Under the pieces are notes generated by a model, which was given only the letters and a program-made list of their open reading frames with translations, was not told the origin of the DNA and searched no databases. Below, piece by piece: positions 45,322 through 54,867 of a stretch of 64,000 nucleotides of DNA. The position numbers were made by a program, and so were the translations under genes. The stretch's first letter is position 1, and each line of letters begins with the position of its first letter. The stretch lies in NCBI RefSeq assembly GCF_024643285.1, contig NZ_JAMSLW010000007.1, forward strand, positions 1-64,000. The letters are read 5' to 3'. The stretch comes from Parapedobacter lycopersici. Lineage in GTDB: Bacteria; Bacteroidota; Bacteroidia; Sphingobacteriales; Sphingobacteriaceae.

Positions 45322-46701
45322 ATGAAACGCGCGCTCATAATCGGCATTGGGATCATCGCCCTGACAGTTGCCGCCGGATGGGGGTACCTCACGTACCGCC
45401 AGTGGGCTTCCTATCGCACCCCGATACCGAAAGACGCCGGCTCGGTGATCCAAATCAGTGTAGACCGGCTGGTATGGCAGCTTATCCGCGACAGCGGATG
45501 GAAAACATCTTCTCTTTCCGGCCGGGCAGATACAACGAGGTCACTCACTCCATGGCGCCTGGGCATCGAAACACCGGCTAATTTTTTTATTTATACGCTG
45601 CCGGAATTCCCAGCCACCCATTATTTCGGCGTTGTCCAGGTCAGTGATTCCGTGGCGCTGTTCCGGGCACTGCAACCGGAGACGGGCAGGACCGGCATCC
45701 GGCAAAACGGCGTTACCTTTTTCCATATGGGGCGCTTCACGTTGGGGTATCACGCTGGACGTGCCGCATTTGCACTTTCACCGACAGGAAATAAAGCCGA
45801 TACGGCCCGGTTATCGGCCCGGCTGCATCAGCTGCTGTCCGGGGAAAATATGGCACCCATTAATCAAAGTGATTTTTACCAGTTGCGCCAACAGCGTACA
45901 CATGTTACCTGGCTCGGCAAATGGGGTCTGCTGGGATTGGATTTTGAAAAGGGGCTCATCCGGCTCTCAGGGAAGCTGCCTGTCACTCCGCAGGCGGACC
46001 GTTCGTTAGCCCGTCCGGATTTTTCCGCCGACAATGCCCTCAGTCTTTGGTTGAATACGGGGCTCGACCGGATACTGGAGGGCCAAACGTACCGTATTGG
46101 AACACATACCCTTCACGGCGACAGTTTACTGCGTTATTACCGGGGCGGATTGGCATTGGAATGGCGGGGTAGTACTACACAGCGGGATACAGCTATTACA
46201 TATGGTTATAACGATGATTTTGAACTGGAAGAGCAGGTGACAGTGGTCGAAAATACCATACCGGAGCTGGTGGCGGCTGTAAATACCGCCCATGGCGGAC
46301 CGCGCGACTACTTGATCCGGCAGGGAATCATCGACCCCGGCGCCCAGCAGCTTAACCGCTCCGTTTTCCCGCTATATGAAGTAAACATCCGCCCGCTCGG
46401 CGATACCGCCCTTCAACTGTATACGGGCAGTGCACCGTTAGATTCGCCCCTGCCGGGCCGCTCGTCCGATGTATTTTACCTGCGGATGAATTTCCGGCGG
46501 CTGACTGATCAGCAGGCAGCAGCCATACCCGCTGCATATGCTGCAGCCTTGAACGATCTTGAAGTTTCCGGAAGATTAACCGATACTGCCGCTGCGGGCA
46601 CTGGTGAGCTGCTTATTTCAGGCACGCTCCGCATGGCGGATCAAGATCAGGTGGCGAACAGCCTTACGCAACTTATCGGGGCCGTACAGCCTAAGCGCTG
46701 A
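45322..46701 (+). CDS. Exported or membrane-anchored protein of unknown function
   Basis: I do not recognise the family. The 459-aa protein has one N-terminal hydrophobic helix (ALIIGIGIIALTVAAGWGYL) with positive charges before it, indicating an inner-membrane anchor or uncleaved signal, and then a large soluble region with many Asp/Thr-rich beta-like segments and no metal-binding or catalytic signature. The in-frame TTG at 45301 would overlap bcp; ATG at 45322 is used. Its stop abuts that of the convergent phosphopantetheinyl transferase without a gap. Confidence 0.75.
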   Translation: MKRALIIGIGIIALTVAAGWGYLTYRQWASYRTPIPKDAGSVIQISVDRLVWQLIRDSGWKTSSLSGRADTTRSLTPWRLGIETPANFFIYTLPEFPATHYFGVVQVSDSVALFRALQPETGRTGIRQNGVTFFHMGRFTLGYHAGRAAFALSPTGNKADTARLSARLHQLLSGENMAPINQSDFYQLRQQRTHVTWLGKWGLLGLDFEKGLIRLSGKLPVTPQADRSLARPDFSADNALSLWLNTGLDRILEGQTYRIGTHTLHGDSLLRYYRGGLALEWRGSTTQRDTAITYGYNDDFELEEQVTVVENTIPELVAAVNTAHGGPRDYLIRQGIIDPGAQQLNRSVFPLYEVNIRPLGDTALQLYTGSAPLDSPLPGRSSDVFYLRMNFRRLTDQQAAAIPAAYAAALNDLEVSGRLTDTAAAGTGELLISGTLRMADQDQVANSLTQLIGAVQPKR

Positions 46702-47346
46702 TCAATTCCCCTCCATGACGTAGCCAAGCATGTATTCCTGGAATTTTTCATAATATACTTTAAACCGTGTCTTGCGATTGGGTGCATCCAGGTCGAGAAA
46801 CAGCACCCCCTGGTCCTGGAATTCAAAAGGAAGGATAGTCATGTTATCCTTAAACGACACCCCCTTGTTGCCCTGCAGCTTGTATACCGCCTCCTTGGCG
46901 CACCAACAGGCGTAAAGCTGTTCAATCCGCTGCTGTCCGGCTATGCCCTCCAGTTCCGCTGGTTTCATGAACTTGTCGGCAATCCGGAGGATTTTCGTCT
47001 TTACCAATTCCAGGTCGATCCCCACCTCCCCGTTGTCGCTCATCATTACCGCAGCGTAGTCAAAGGAATGTGTAAGCGAAATCCGTTGTGGGAAATTGGC
47101 CAGGTAAGGCTTTCCATTCGCGTCCGAAGGGCAGCTGATGTAACCGGGTGTATTCAGCATTTCGCGCAACAGCACACGCGTCGCCAGCCAGTGCAGCGTA
47201 CGCTTCCCCTTGTTCAGTCTGTTCAGGGTCTCCCGCTCCTGCTCATCGAGCTGCAGCCGGCCAATCAGGTCTTCAGCCGTTTCTTCGATCCGCCAGATCG
47301 CAAAACGGACCCCGTTCTCTAATTCGCGCAAATATGCTAGTGCCAT
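46702..47346 (-). CDS. 4'-phosphopantetheinyl transferase superfamily protein
   Basis: Transfers phosphopantetheine from CoA to a carrier protein. The Sfp-type two-domain product (about 214 aa) has the Mg-binding VGIDLELVK and WCAKEAVYKLQG signatures, and an N-terminal half with LATRVLLREML and SLTHSFDYAAVMM. This size suits an Sfp/AcpT enzyme rather than the ~125-aa AcpS. Starting at 47355 would place the ATG inside the -7 element (47353-47360), so the ATG at 47346 is preferred. Confidence 0.88.
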   Translation of the reverse strand: MALAYLRELENGVRFAIWRIEETAEDLIGRLQLDEQERETLNRLNKGKRTLHWLATRVLLREMLNTPGYISCPSDANGKPYLANFPQRISLTHSFDYAAVMMSDNGEVGIDLELVKTKILRIADKFMKPAELEGIAGQQRIEQLYACWCAKEAVYKLQGNKGVSFKDNMTILPFEFQDQGVLFLDLDAPNRKTRFKVYYEKFQEYMLGYVMEGN

Positions 47347-47352
47347 GAATTC

Positions 47353-47383
47353 CAAACTTAGCTAAATTCGCTTTTATATGCAA
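47353..47383 (-). promoter_or_regulatory. Promoter of the phosphopantetheinyl transferase gene
   Basis: On the minus strand TTG (47381-47383), 20 nt, TAAGTTTG (47353-47360) fits the consensus. The predicted start of transcription is within a few bases of the ATG at 47346, implying a leaderless or nearly leaderless mRNA. Confidence 0.5.
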
Positions 47384-47571
47384 TATAATCGCGTGGCAGG
47401 TATACCGCCTCCATCAACCGGCTGTCGCCATGGCCGGCATAACCCTATTGCCGCCGATGATGTCGGCAATAAATAAAGAAAGATCACATAAAATACAACA
47501 CATTAACGTATTTTTGACCACAGCGGAATCCCCGTATAAGTCGGTTAACGCCCTAAATGTAAATTTCAAGC

Positions 47572-48108
47572 ATGATCCTATCTGACAAACGCATCTTAGA
47601 AGAAATTGATCGCGGCACCATTATCATCGAACCATTCCGGCGGGAGTGCCTGGGCACGAACTCCTATGACGTGCACCTGGGCAAATACCTTGCGACCTAC
47701 AAAGACCGTGTGCTTGACGCCAAGTCACATAATGAAATTATACATTTCGAGATACCGAAATCCGGCTATGTATTGGAACCCAATGCCCTTTACCTGGGCG
47801 TAACCCTCGAGTACACCGAAACACACCGCCACGTCCCTTTCCTCGAAGGGAAATCCAGTACAGGGCGCCTCGGCATCGATATCCATGCAACAGCAGGGAA
47901 AGGCGATGTAGGCTTCTGCAATACCTGGACGCTGGAAATCTCCGTTGCCCAGCCGGTGCGCGTATACGCTGGCATGCCGATCGGGCAGTTGATCTATTTC
48001 GTCGTTGAAGGTGATATCGAAACGTTTTATAACAGCAAAGGCAACGCCAAATACAACAATAAAACGACACGACCCGTGGAGAGCATGATGTGGAAGAACA
48101 GCTTTTAA
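47572..48108 (+). CDS. dcd: dCTP deaminase
   Basis: Converts dCTP to dUTP for thymidylate synthesis. The 178-aa trimeric dUTPase-fold protein has [13 protein letters not shown] near the N-terminus, the nucleotide-binding [21 protein letters not shown] and the C-terminal [12 protein letters not shown]. No sign of the bifunctional deaminase-dUTPase form was checked beyond this. The stop overlaps the convergent prfB stop by 4 bp. An inverted repeat ATTGCCG/CGGCAAT lies upstream (47447-47470). Confidence 0.95.
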   Translation: MILSDKRILEEIDRGTIIIEPFRRECLGTNSYDVHLGKYLATYKDRVLDAKSHNEIIHFEIPKSGYVLEPNALYLGVTLEYTETHRHVPFLEGKSSTGRLGIDIHATAGKGDVGFCNTWTLEISVAQPVRVYAGMPIGQLIYFVVEGDIETFYNSKGNAKYNNKTTRPVESMMWKNSF

Positions 48109-49194
48109 GCCTTCCCGCCAAACTCCATCAGATACGCTTTCAGGAATTCATCAATCTCACCGTCCAGTACTGCCTGGGTATTCGAAGTTTCCACATTGGT
48201 GCGCAGGTCCTTTACCAGCTTATATGGATGGAGCACATAGTTCCGGATCTGCGAGCCCCATTCAATCTTCTTCTTGCTGCCCTCAATGGCCGCAGTTGCT
48301 TCCTGGCGCTTGCGCATCTCGATCTCATAGAGCTGTGACTTGAGCAGCCGCATGGCATTTTCCTTATTCTGAAGCTGGGAGCGCGATTCCTGGTTCTTAA
48401 TAATGATGCCCGTGGGTTTGTGGTGTAACCGCACCGCGGTCTCTACCTTATTGACATTCTGCCCGCCTGCACCGCCCGAACGGAACGTATCCCACTCGAT
48501 ATCGGCATCTTTCACTTCAATTTCGATGTTGTCGTCAACCAGTGGATATACATACACCGAAGCAAATGATGTGTGCCGCTTGGCGTTGGAATCAAAGGGT
48601 GAAATCCGGACGAGCCGGTGCACCCCGTTTTCACCTTTCAGGTAACCGTAGGCAAAATCACCCGAAAACTGCAACGTCACGGTTTTGATCCCCGCTACAT
48701 CCCCTTCCTGGTAATCCTGCTCGGTTACTTTATAACCATTGCTCTCACCCCACATGATGTACATCCGCATCAGCATACCCGCCCAATCGCAGCTTTCCGT
48801 ACCTCCTGCACCAGCCGTGATCTGTAAAATCGCATCCAGCTGATCTTCCTCAGCGCTCAGCATATTTTTGAATTCCAGCGCATCCACCTGGCGGACCGCC
48901 AGGTCAAACTGCTCCCGGAGATCGCCTTCCGAGGCATCACCGGCCTGGTAAAATTCATGCATCACCACGGTGTCATCCACGGCAGCGGCCACCTCATCGA
49001 AGTGCTCGGTCCATACTTTTTTGCTTTTGATGGATTGAAGTACCTTTTCCGCGGATTTGGAGTCGTCCCAGAAATCGGGCTGTAAGGTGGTGGCTTGTTC
49101 TTTTTCTATTTCTTGTTTACGGGCATCAATGTCAAAGATGCCTCCTCAGGGAAGTTATCCGATCCCTCAAGTCCTGTATCTGTTCCTTCGTCAT
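48105..49194 (-). CDS. prfB: Peptide chain release factor 2, programmed +1 frameshift
   Basis: Terminates translation at UGA and UAA. The first frame starts at the ATG at 49192-49194 and encodes 20 residues ([20 protein letters not shown]) before an in-frame TGA at 49132-49134. The slip site reads AGGAGG-CAT-CTT-TGA-C: an internal Shine-Dalgarno-like sequence, then CTT and TGA C, the classical RF2 arrangement. Shifting +1 continues with [13 protein letters not shown] to the end, total 362 aa. SPF (about residues 198-200) and GGQ (243-245, in [12 protein letters not shown]) are intact. Low RF2 raises frameshifting, giving autoregulation. Confidence 0.95.
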
Positions 49195-49199
49195 GGGTG

Positions 49200-49207
49200 C
49201 AAAGTTA
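49200..49207 (-). promoter_or_regulatory. -7 element abutting prfB
   Basis: On the minus strand TAACTTTG ends 5 nt before the prfB ATG, matching TAnnTTTG. No -33 TTTG is seen at the right distance. If real, the prfB message has almost no leader. Confidence 0.35.
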
Positions 49208-49233
49208 CGTTTTTCATCAGAATAATTGTTTTT

Positions 49234-49390
49234 AACGGCGATGAAGCCTGTATGAATAATCCATTAGTTGTGAATAGCAATTCATGCAGGTTTCATCAGT
49301 ATAATTTACCGTTTAACGGTGCTGAAGCCTGTATAAATTATTCATAGCCTTTCGTTTAAAGCAATTTACACAGGTTTCGTGTGTTTATTT
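49234..49390. repeat. Two BIME-like inverted-repeat units between prfB and pgi
   Basis: Two successive ~75-bp units share sequence. Unit 1: GATGAAGCCTGTATGAAT (49240-49257) with ATTCATGCAGGTTTCATC (49280-49297), an 18-bp stem whose only two non-Watson-Crick positions are G.U wobbles. Unit 2: arms at about 49322-49339 and 49363-49380 built from the same GAAGCCTGTAT / ACAGGTTTC core. Both are preceded by TTTAACGG. This looks like a dispersed palindromic repeat pair. Confidence 0.75.
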
Positions 49391-49419
49391 GGGTTGCCCG
49401 GATAGAAACCTTAAATTCG
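49388..49419 (+). promoter_or_regulatory. pgi promoter
   Basis: TTTG (49388-49391), 20 nt, TAAATTCG (49412-49419), one mismatch from consensus; the ATG is 17 nt further on. Confidence 0.45.
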
Positions 49420-49436
49420 CATCAAACTGTTTCCCT

Positions 49437-51083
49437 ATGTTACCACGCATTGATTTTACGGCCACGCCGGCATACCAGCTCCTCGGCAATCATCATGCCG
49501 ATATCAGTCACCGGCACCTCAAAGACCTATTCAGGGACAATCCCCGGCGATTTGAACAATTTTCGATCACGTTTGGTGATATCCTGTTCGACTATTCCAA
49601 GAACCGGATAGATGGGCAGACGCGGACATTGTTGCTGCAACTGGCGCAGGAAACCAGGCTGTCCGAGGCAATCGAGGCCATGTTTACCGGCCAGGCCATC
49701 AACGAAACCGAAAACCGGGCGGTGCTCCACACGGCCTTGCGCAATCCGCGCAGCGCATCGCTCACCGTCAACGGGCAGGATGTCGTGGCTGATGTCCATG
49801 CGGTATTGTCCCGGATGCAGTCATTCTCCGAGGCGGTCATCGGCGGCAGTTGGAAGGGACACACCGGAAAGACCATTACCGATGTGGTGAACATCGGCAT
49901 CGGCGGTTCCGATCTGGGTCCGGTGATGGTAACCGAAGCCCTGAAGGCCTATAAAAACCGGCTCAACCTGCATTTCGTTTCCAATGTGGACGGCACGCAC
50001 ATCGCCGAAACACTAAAAAAAGTCAATGCCGAAACCACGCTGTTTCTCATTGCCTCCAAAACATTCACCACCCAGGAAACCATGGCCAATGCCGAAACAG
50101 CCAAGCAATGGCTGCTGCACAGCGGCGCGCCGAAATCCGCCGTAGCCCAGCACTTCGTCGCAATTTCGACCAACAGCGACGCGGTGGCCGCATTTGGCAT
50201 CGACACGCGGAACATGTTTGAATTCTGGGACTGGGTAGGCGGCCGGTATTCCCTTTGGAGTGCCATCGGACTGTCCATTGTACTGGGCATCGGTTTTGAT
50301 AATTTCCAACAGCTGCTGGCTGGCGCACATGCAGCCGACACCCATTTCCGCCATACGGCGTTCGAAGAAAACATTCCCGTGATTATGGGACTACTGGGGA
50401 TCTGGTATAATAATTTCTTCGGGACCGAAACACAGGCCATTCTACCCTACGACCAGTATATGCACCGGTTTGCAGCCTACTTCCAGCAGGGTGATATGGA
50501 AAGTAACGGGAAAACGGTCGACCGCAATGGCCACCGGGTTACCTATCAAACGGGTCCCGTTATCTGGGGTGAGCCCGGCACCAATGGCCAGCATGCGTTT
50601 TATCAGCTGATCCACCAGGGCACCAAGCTGATTCCCTGTGATTTCATTGCCCCGGCCCAAAGCCACAATCCGATTGGCGAACATCACATGCTGCTGCTAT
50701 CCAATTTCTTCGCGCAGACAGAGGCACTGATGAATGGGAAAACGGAGAATGAAGTAGTTGATGAATTACGTGCAGCGGGTCAGCCGGATGCGGCCATTGA
50801 GGCGCTCAAGCATTATAAAACCTTTGAGGGAAACCGCCCGAGCAATTCGTTTCTCATCAAGAAAATAACACCCTATACCCTGGGCTCCCTGATCGCATTT
50901 TATGAACACAAAATTTTTGTACAGGGTGTGATCTGGAATATTTTCAGTTTCGATCAGTGGGGTGTGGAATTAGGGAAACAGCTGGCAGGAAAAATCCTGC
51001 CCGAACTGCAGACCTCCGGCAGTGTGACATCACATGACGCATCCACCAACGGCCTCATTAACCGGTACAAAGACTGGCGGTAA
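49437..51083 (+). CDS. pgi: Glucose-6-phosphate isomerase
   Basis: Interconverts glucose-6-phosphate and fructose-6-phosphate. The 548-aa length and motifs are of the E. coli-type enzyme: [18 protein letters not shown], the sugar-phosphate serines in [48 protein letters not shown] and the late active-site Lys region GVELGKQLA. The frame is open from 49389, but that start would precede the -7 element. It converges with the tail-specific protease gene; the 45-bp gap contains a small CGCGG/CCGCG hairpin. Confidence 0.97.
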   Translation: MLPRIDFTATPAYQLLGNHHADISHRHLKDLFRDNPRRFEQFSITFGDILFDYSKNRIDGQTRTLLLQLAQETRLSEAIEAMFTGQAINETENRAVLHTALRNPRSASLTVNGQDVVADVHAVLSRMQSFSEAVIGGSWKGHTGKTITDVVNIGIGGSDLGPVMVTEALKAYKNRLNLHFVSNVDGTHIAETLKKVNAETTLFLIASKTFTTQETMANAETAKQWLLHSGAPKSAVAQHFVAISTNSDAVAAFGIDTRNMFEFWDWVGGRYSLWSAIGLSIVLGIGFDNFQQLLAGAHAADTHFRHTAFEENIPVIMGLLGIWYNNFFGTETQAILPYDQYMHRFAAYFQQGDMESNGKTVDRNGHRVTYQTGPVIWGEPGTNGQHAFYQLIHQGTKLIPCDFIAPAQSHNPIGEHHMLLLSNFFAQTEALMNGKTENEVVDELRAAGQPDAAIEALKHYKTFEGNRPSNSFLIKKITPYTLGSLIAFYEHKIFVQGVIWNIFSFDQWGVELGKQLAGKILPELQTSGSVTSHDASTNGLINRYKDWR

Positions 51084-51128
51084 CCGATTTGGCGGCGCGG
51101 AAGTAACCGCGTTCTTAACCGCTACCGG

Positions 51129-53258
51129 CTATTGTTTGCCCAAGCCAACATAATCGGCCATCACAGCCAGGCTTTCATCCAGTATGAAGTCTACCTCATC
51201 CGTGTTGCCGCTGGCGGCGGCAGTCGGCTCCAATGGAGCCCCCGACCGTATGGCGTGGATGGTTGCCTCACGCTCTTTGCTTTTCGCGCGGCTCTCTTCC
51301 CGCTCTTTTTTCAGCTTGTCTTCCTGGAGCGTTACACTCGTTTCCGATTCACGTTTGTGCATCAGGTCTATATCTTCCAGTAAGAACTTGTACGAAGGGG
51401 AAGCTTTCATGCGCGACTGGTGCTGCGACTCAAGTGTAGTGATCAGCGGGCTCAGGTCTGCAACCGGACTAAAATCGGTCGGGTTGATCTGGTCCCAGGG
51501 AAGCGCCGACGGTTCGGAACTTTCCCCGTATTTATCTGCTGTATAAATGGACGGGAACACCACATCCGGCGTCACCCCTTTATGCTGCGTGCTGCTTCCC
51601 GTAATGCGGTAAAATTTGGCGAGTGTAATATTAATCTGTCCGAATTGCGGCGCGCCCACCGGAACGTCAGCCCCCTCATCGGCCTTGGCCTTGAGCAGCA
51701 GCCGGTCGGTCGGACTGATCACCCGGCTCATATCAATGGCCGACTGTACCGTCCCCTTGCCATACGACTGTGATCCCAGGATGATGCCTCGGCCATAGTC
51801 CTGTATTGCTCCGGCAAAAATTTCCGATGCCGAAGCACTGAACCGGTTAATGATCACACCCAGCGGTCCGTCCCAGGCTACGCCGTCTTCGCTGTCGCTG
51901 TTTACCTCCACCCGGTTACGCGTATCCCGTACCTGTACAACCGGGCCATTGTCAATAAACAATCCGGTCAGCTCAATGGACTCCTGCAGGGACCCGCCTC
52001 CATTAAACCGCAAATCCATCAACACCGCGTCTACTTTCTCCTGCTTCAGTGTGTCGAGCAACAGCCGGACATCCCGTGTCGTGCTTTTATAGTTGGGGTC
52101 ATTCGCCCGATAAGCCTCAAAATCGATGTAAAACTTCGGCAGGCTGATGATGCCTACGCGGTACGTCTTACCGTCTTCACCCACAACCTCCTTGATCTCC
52201 CGCTTGGCGGATTCTTCTTCGATCACAATTTTCTCCCGTGTCAGCGCAACAATCCGCGGTTCGGCGGTAAGCTCTTCCCCTGCCGGGATTACCTTAAGCC
52301 GTACCACGGTGCCTTTCGGCCCCTTGATTTTCGAAACGGCATTATCCAGCTTCCAGCCGATGATGTTTTCGAATTCGCCGTCCTCGCCCTGAGCCACGCC
52401 GATAATGCGGTCGTCAATCTGCAAGGCCTTCTCCCGGTAAACCGGTCCACCCACAATCACCTCGGCCACCTTCACCACTTCATTTTCCATAGTCAGGCGG
52501 GCGCCGATGCCTTCAAACGTGTTGGCCATCTCCTCGTTAAATCGCTGCGCAAAATACGGATTGAAATAGCTGGTGTGTGGATCAATAGCATCGGTCAGCG
52601 CGGCCATGATCACCTGGAATGCCTCGTTGGTGTCGGTTTGCTTCGCCACCGAGATTAAATATTTATACCGGTCGCGCAGGGTTTCCTTATTCGAGGTTTC
52701 TGATGAATCCGTTACCGTGCCGCTCAGCCGCAGGTTCAGCAGGTCATATTTCACCCGTTTGCGCCATTGCTCATCGGCTTCCGCTTCACTGGTAAACCAG
52801 CTTTCCTTTTCCCGGTTGTACACATATACTTCATCTTTCGAAAAATCATGCGGTACATCAACCTGGGTCAATGCATATTCAAGCCGGTTGATATAGCGCT
52901 CCATATATACATTGAATATATGGTATGCAGCACTGAGGTCGCCATCCCTGAAATCTTTGGCCAATGCATTCCGGTATTGTTCAAAACCGTCAATATCCGA
53001 TTGCATCAGGTAATTCTTACCCCCGTCAATGGCTTCAATCAAATTCGTGAAAACAATAGAAGAAATGGAGTCGTCCAAAGGCACTTTCTTATAGCTCACC
53101 GATTCAAACAGCCCCACCACGTCCTTGGCAATCACCGCATGCTGTGCCGTTGGTTTTAATGCGCCTTCTTCTCCGTCCAAATTCACACGCGGTTTGGAAC
53201 CACAAGCTACAACAGCTACTACAAACAGCGCAAAAAAAACTTTCTTCAACATTTTCAT
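51129..53258 (-). CDS. prc: Tail-specific (carboxy-terminal processing) protease, S41 family
   Basis: Periplasmic serine protease degrading proteins by C-terminal recognition. The 709-aa product has a lipoprotein signal (FFALFVVAVVACGS, Cys19), the TSP N-terminal helical domain, a PDZ domain around residues 240-330 (FEGIGARLTMENEVVKV), the S41 core with DLRFNGGGSLQESIEL, the nucleophile Ser in SASASEIFAGA and the Lys base in SQSYGKGTVQ, and a C-terminal DUF3340-type region. Catalytic dyad intact. Confidence 0.94.
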   Translation of the reverse strand: MKMLKKVFFALFVVAVVACGSKPRVNLDGEEGALKPTAQHAVIAKDVVGLFESVSYKKVPLDDSISSIVFTNLIEAIDGGKNYLMQSDIDGFEQYRNALAKDFRDGDLSAAYHIFNVYMERYINRLEYALTQVDVPHDFSKDEVYVYNREKESWFTSEAEADEQWRKRVKYDLLNLRLSGTVTDSSETSNKETLRDRYKYLISVAKQTDTNEAFQVIMAALTDAIDPHTSYFNPYFAQRFNEEMANTFEGIGARLTMENEVVKVAEVIVGGPVYREKALQIDDRIIGVAQGEDGEFENIIGWKLDNAVSKIKGPKGTVVRLKVIPAGEELTAEPRIVALTREKIVIEEESAKREIKEVVGEDGKTYRVGIISLPKFYIDFEAYRANDPNYKSTTRDVRLLLDTLKQEKVDAVLMDLRFNGGGSLQESIELTGLFIDNGPVVQVRDTRNRVEVNSDSEDGVAWDGPLGVIINRFSASASEIFAGAIQDYGRGIILGSQSYGKGTVQSAIDMSRVISPTDRLLLKAKADEGADVPVGAPQFGQINITLAKFYRITGSSTQHKGVTPDVVFPSIYTADKYGESSEPSALPWDQINPTDFSPVADLSPLITTLESQHQSRMKASPSYKFLLEDIDLMHKRESETSVTLQEDKLKKEREESRAKSKEREATIHAIRSGAPLEPTAAASGNTDEVDFILDESLAVMADYVGLGKQ

Positions 53259-53559
53259 CTAATTAATTTGTCTTTATCGGTGATTCAGCTTGCGTGGGCG
53301 CTTCCCATTCGTGTCTGTTTTTGAGCGGTAGCTCACGCAGGTTTCATTCAAATAAATTATTTCCTTAAGGCAGTGAAGCGCCATTGTTATCCGCAGCGCA
53401 CCAACCCGCCTTGTTCTATTCAATTAAGTCGATAAATTTAATCAAAAAAACGATCACTGGCGCTACCCACGTGCATAAATTACCCTAACCTGCCTGCAGA
53501 CCGGGGCCAGACGGTGAGGTGGCAGGCCAGGATGTTTGCAGTTGCCGGGGCCCGGCCGG
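53259..53559. other. Intergenic region with a third copy of the palindromic repeat
   Basis: No gene is supported. Arms CTTGCGTGGGC (53290-53300) and GCTCACGCAG (53331-53340) can pair, and the right side continues GTTTCATTCAAATAAATTAT, matching the right arm of the repeats at 49280-49306. The rest is AT-rich sequence with no terminator I can defend for the TPR gene. Confidence 0.5.
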
Positions 53560-54702
53560 TTAATTGATTGCCGGCAGGTCAGACGCACCCAGAAATAATG
53601 CATGTTTCAACGCATCGTACCGCCGGAGTGCAACGGCCGCTTCGTCGTAATTACCGGCTTCATGATAGAGGTCGCCAAGTGCGTCCTGTATAGCCAGTTG
53701 CATGCCCAGCATGTTGTCTTTCTGTGCCAGGCCGTTTGCCACTTTATACTCCTCAATAGCAACACGTGGGTTTCCCGATTGCTTCTTCACCTCGGCCAGA
53801 CTGAAAATGATCTCGGGCAATTGCCCCGCCAGGCCTTCTTTGTCGGCAATGGTTTTAGCCTGCAGCAAAAACCATTGCGCTTCCGGATATTTCTGCTGCA
53901 GAAAATAAATAGCAGCCAATGTATTGTAAGCGGCTATGCGGCCCTCATCGTTCCGGGTGCGCCGGAAAAGCGGCACCACTTTACGGATAATATCGCGTTC
54001 CGCTTCGGCTGCGGTACCCTGTTTGGCTTTAACAACCGCCAATTCCATCATGGCATAGCCCTGCTGGTCGGCATTCCGGGTCTCCACCGCCCGCTCATAC
54101 AGCGCATCGCGGAGCGTGTGTGCTTCCGTCAGCTGCCCCAGGTATTCGTACGTAACCGCCAGGTTATGCCCGATGGCATCCCGGTCGGCCATGCGGTTTG
54201 CCCGCTGCTTGGTATCCATTGCCTTCTCAAAGAATTCAATGGCATATGCATCGGCACCGATGGCCAGGTATTCCATTGCCAGCCGGTTTTGCAGGTCGCC
54301 CACCAGGTTAATGCTGCCCAGCTTCTCAAAACGTTCAATCTCCGTAAGTAATTTACCTTCCACGCTGGCAGCCTGGGTTTCGGCAAAGGGCAGGTACTTC
54401 GCAAGCACCGCATTATCGCCGGTCATTTTCAGCCGATGGTAATAATGCATCCGGTCGACATACGCTTCAACCAGTGCCGAGTCGATTTCTTTCTCGGCGT
54501 ACCGGTCATCCAGCAGTTCTTCCGTCGATTTGGGTGGCGGAAGGAAATAAACTTCCGGGCCAATACCGGAAAACGTACTGTCATATTTGCTGATGTAACC
54601 CGAAAAATCAACGGAATGCTGTGCGGTGAGGCTGAGTGGAACGCCCCCTAAAATACAACAAAAACATGCTGCATAACGTAGCAGCCACTGTTTTATCCTC
54701 AT
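53560..54702 (-). CDS. Secreted tetratricopeptide-repeat protein
   Basis: A 380-aa exported protein with a signal peptide (YAACFCCILGGVPLSLTAQ) and a run of TPR-like helical pairs from about residue 120 to the end: AMEYLAIGADAYAIEFFEKAM, AVTYEYLGQLTEAHTLRDAL, LAAIYFLQQKYPEAQWFLLQA and DALGDLYHEAGNYDEAAVAL. TPR proteins act as binding scaffolds. No kinase or DNA-binding domain is fused, unlike the common Bacteroidota two-component TPR sensors. Confidence 0.85.
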   Translation of the reverse strand: MRIKQWLLRYAACFCCILGGVPLSLTAQHSVDFSGYISKYDSTFSGIGPEVYFLPPPKSTEELLDDRYAEKEIDSALVEAYVDRMHYYHRLKMTGDNAVLAKYLPFAETQAASVEGKLLTEIERFEKLGSINLVGDLQNRLAMEYLAIGADAYAIEFFEKAMDTKQRANRMADRDAIGHNLAVTYEYLGQLTEAHTLRDALYERAVETRNADQQGYAMMELAVVKAKQGTAAEAERDIIRKVVPLFRRTRNDEGRIAAYNTLAAIYFLQQKYPEAQWFLLQAKTIADKEGLAGQLPEIIFSLAEVKKQSGNPRVAIEEYKVANGLAQKDNMLGMQLAIQDALGDLYHEAGNYDEAAVALRRYDALKHALFLGASDLPAIN

Positions 54703-54867
54703 ATCATACTCCTATGTGCCCACTAAGGTACAAAAATTGTTCCTTAAAATTCCAAATGTATGATCTCTGTTACGAGCACGGCAGCGCAATCACCCCCGCA
54801 ACGCCCCAGCTAAAAAGCAAAGCTTTTTTCACTTTGTCACTAATTCCTCTTATTTTTGCTAAAAATC

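Noticed and set aside
51096-51111. CGCGG/CCGCG hairpin between pgi and prc as a terminator
   Set aside because: The stem is only 5 bp and no T-run follows on either strand.
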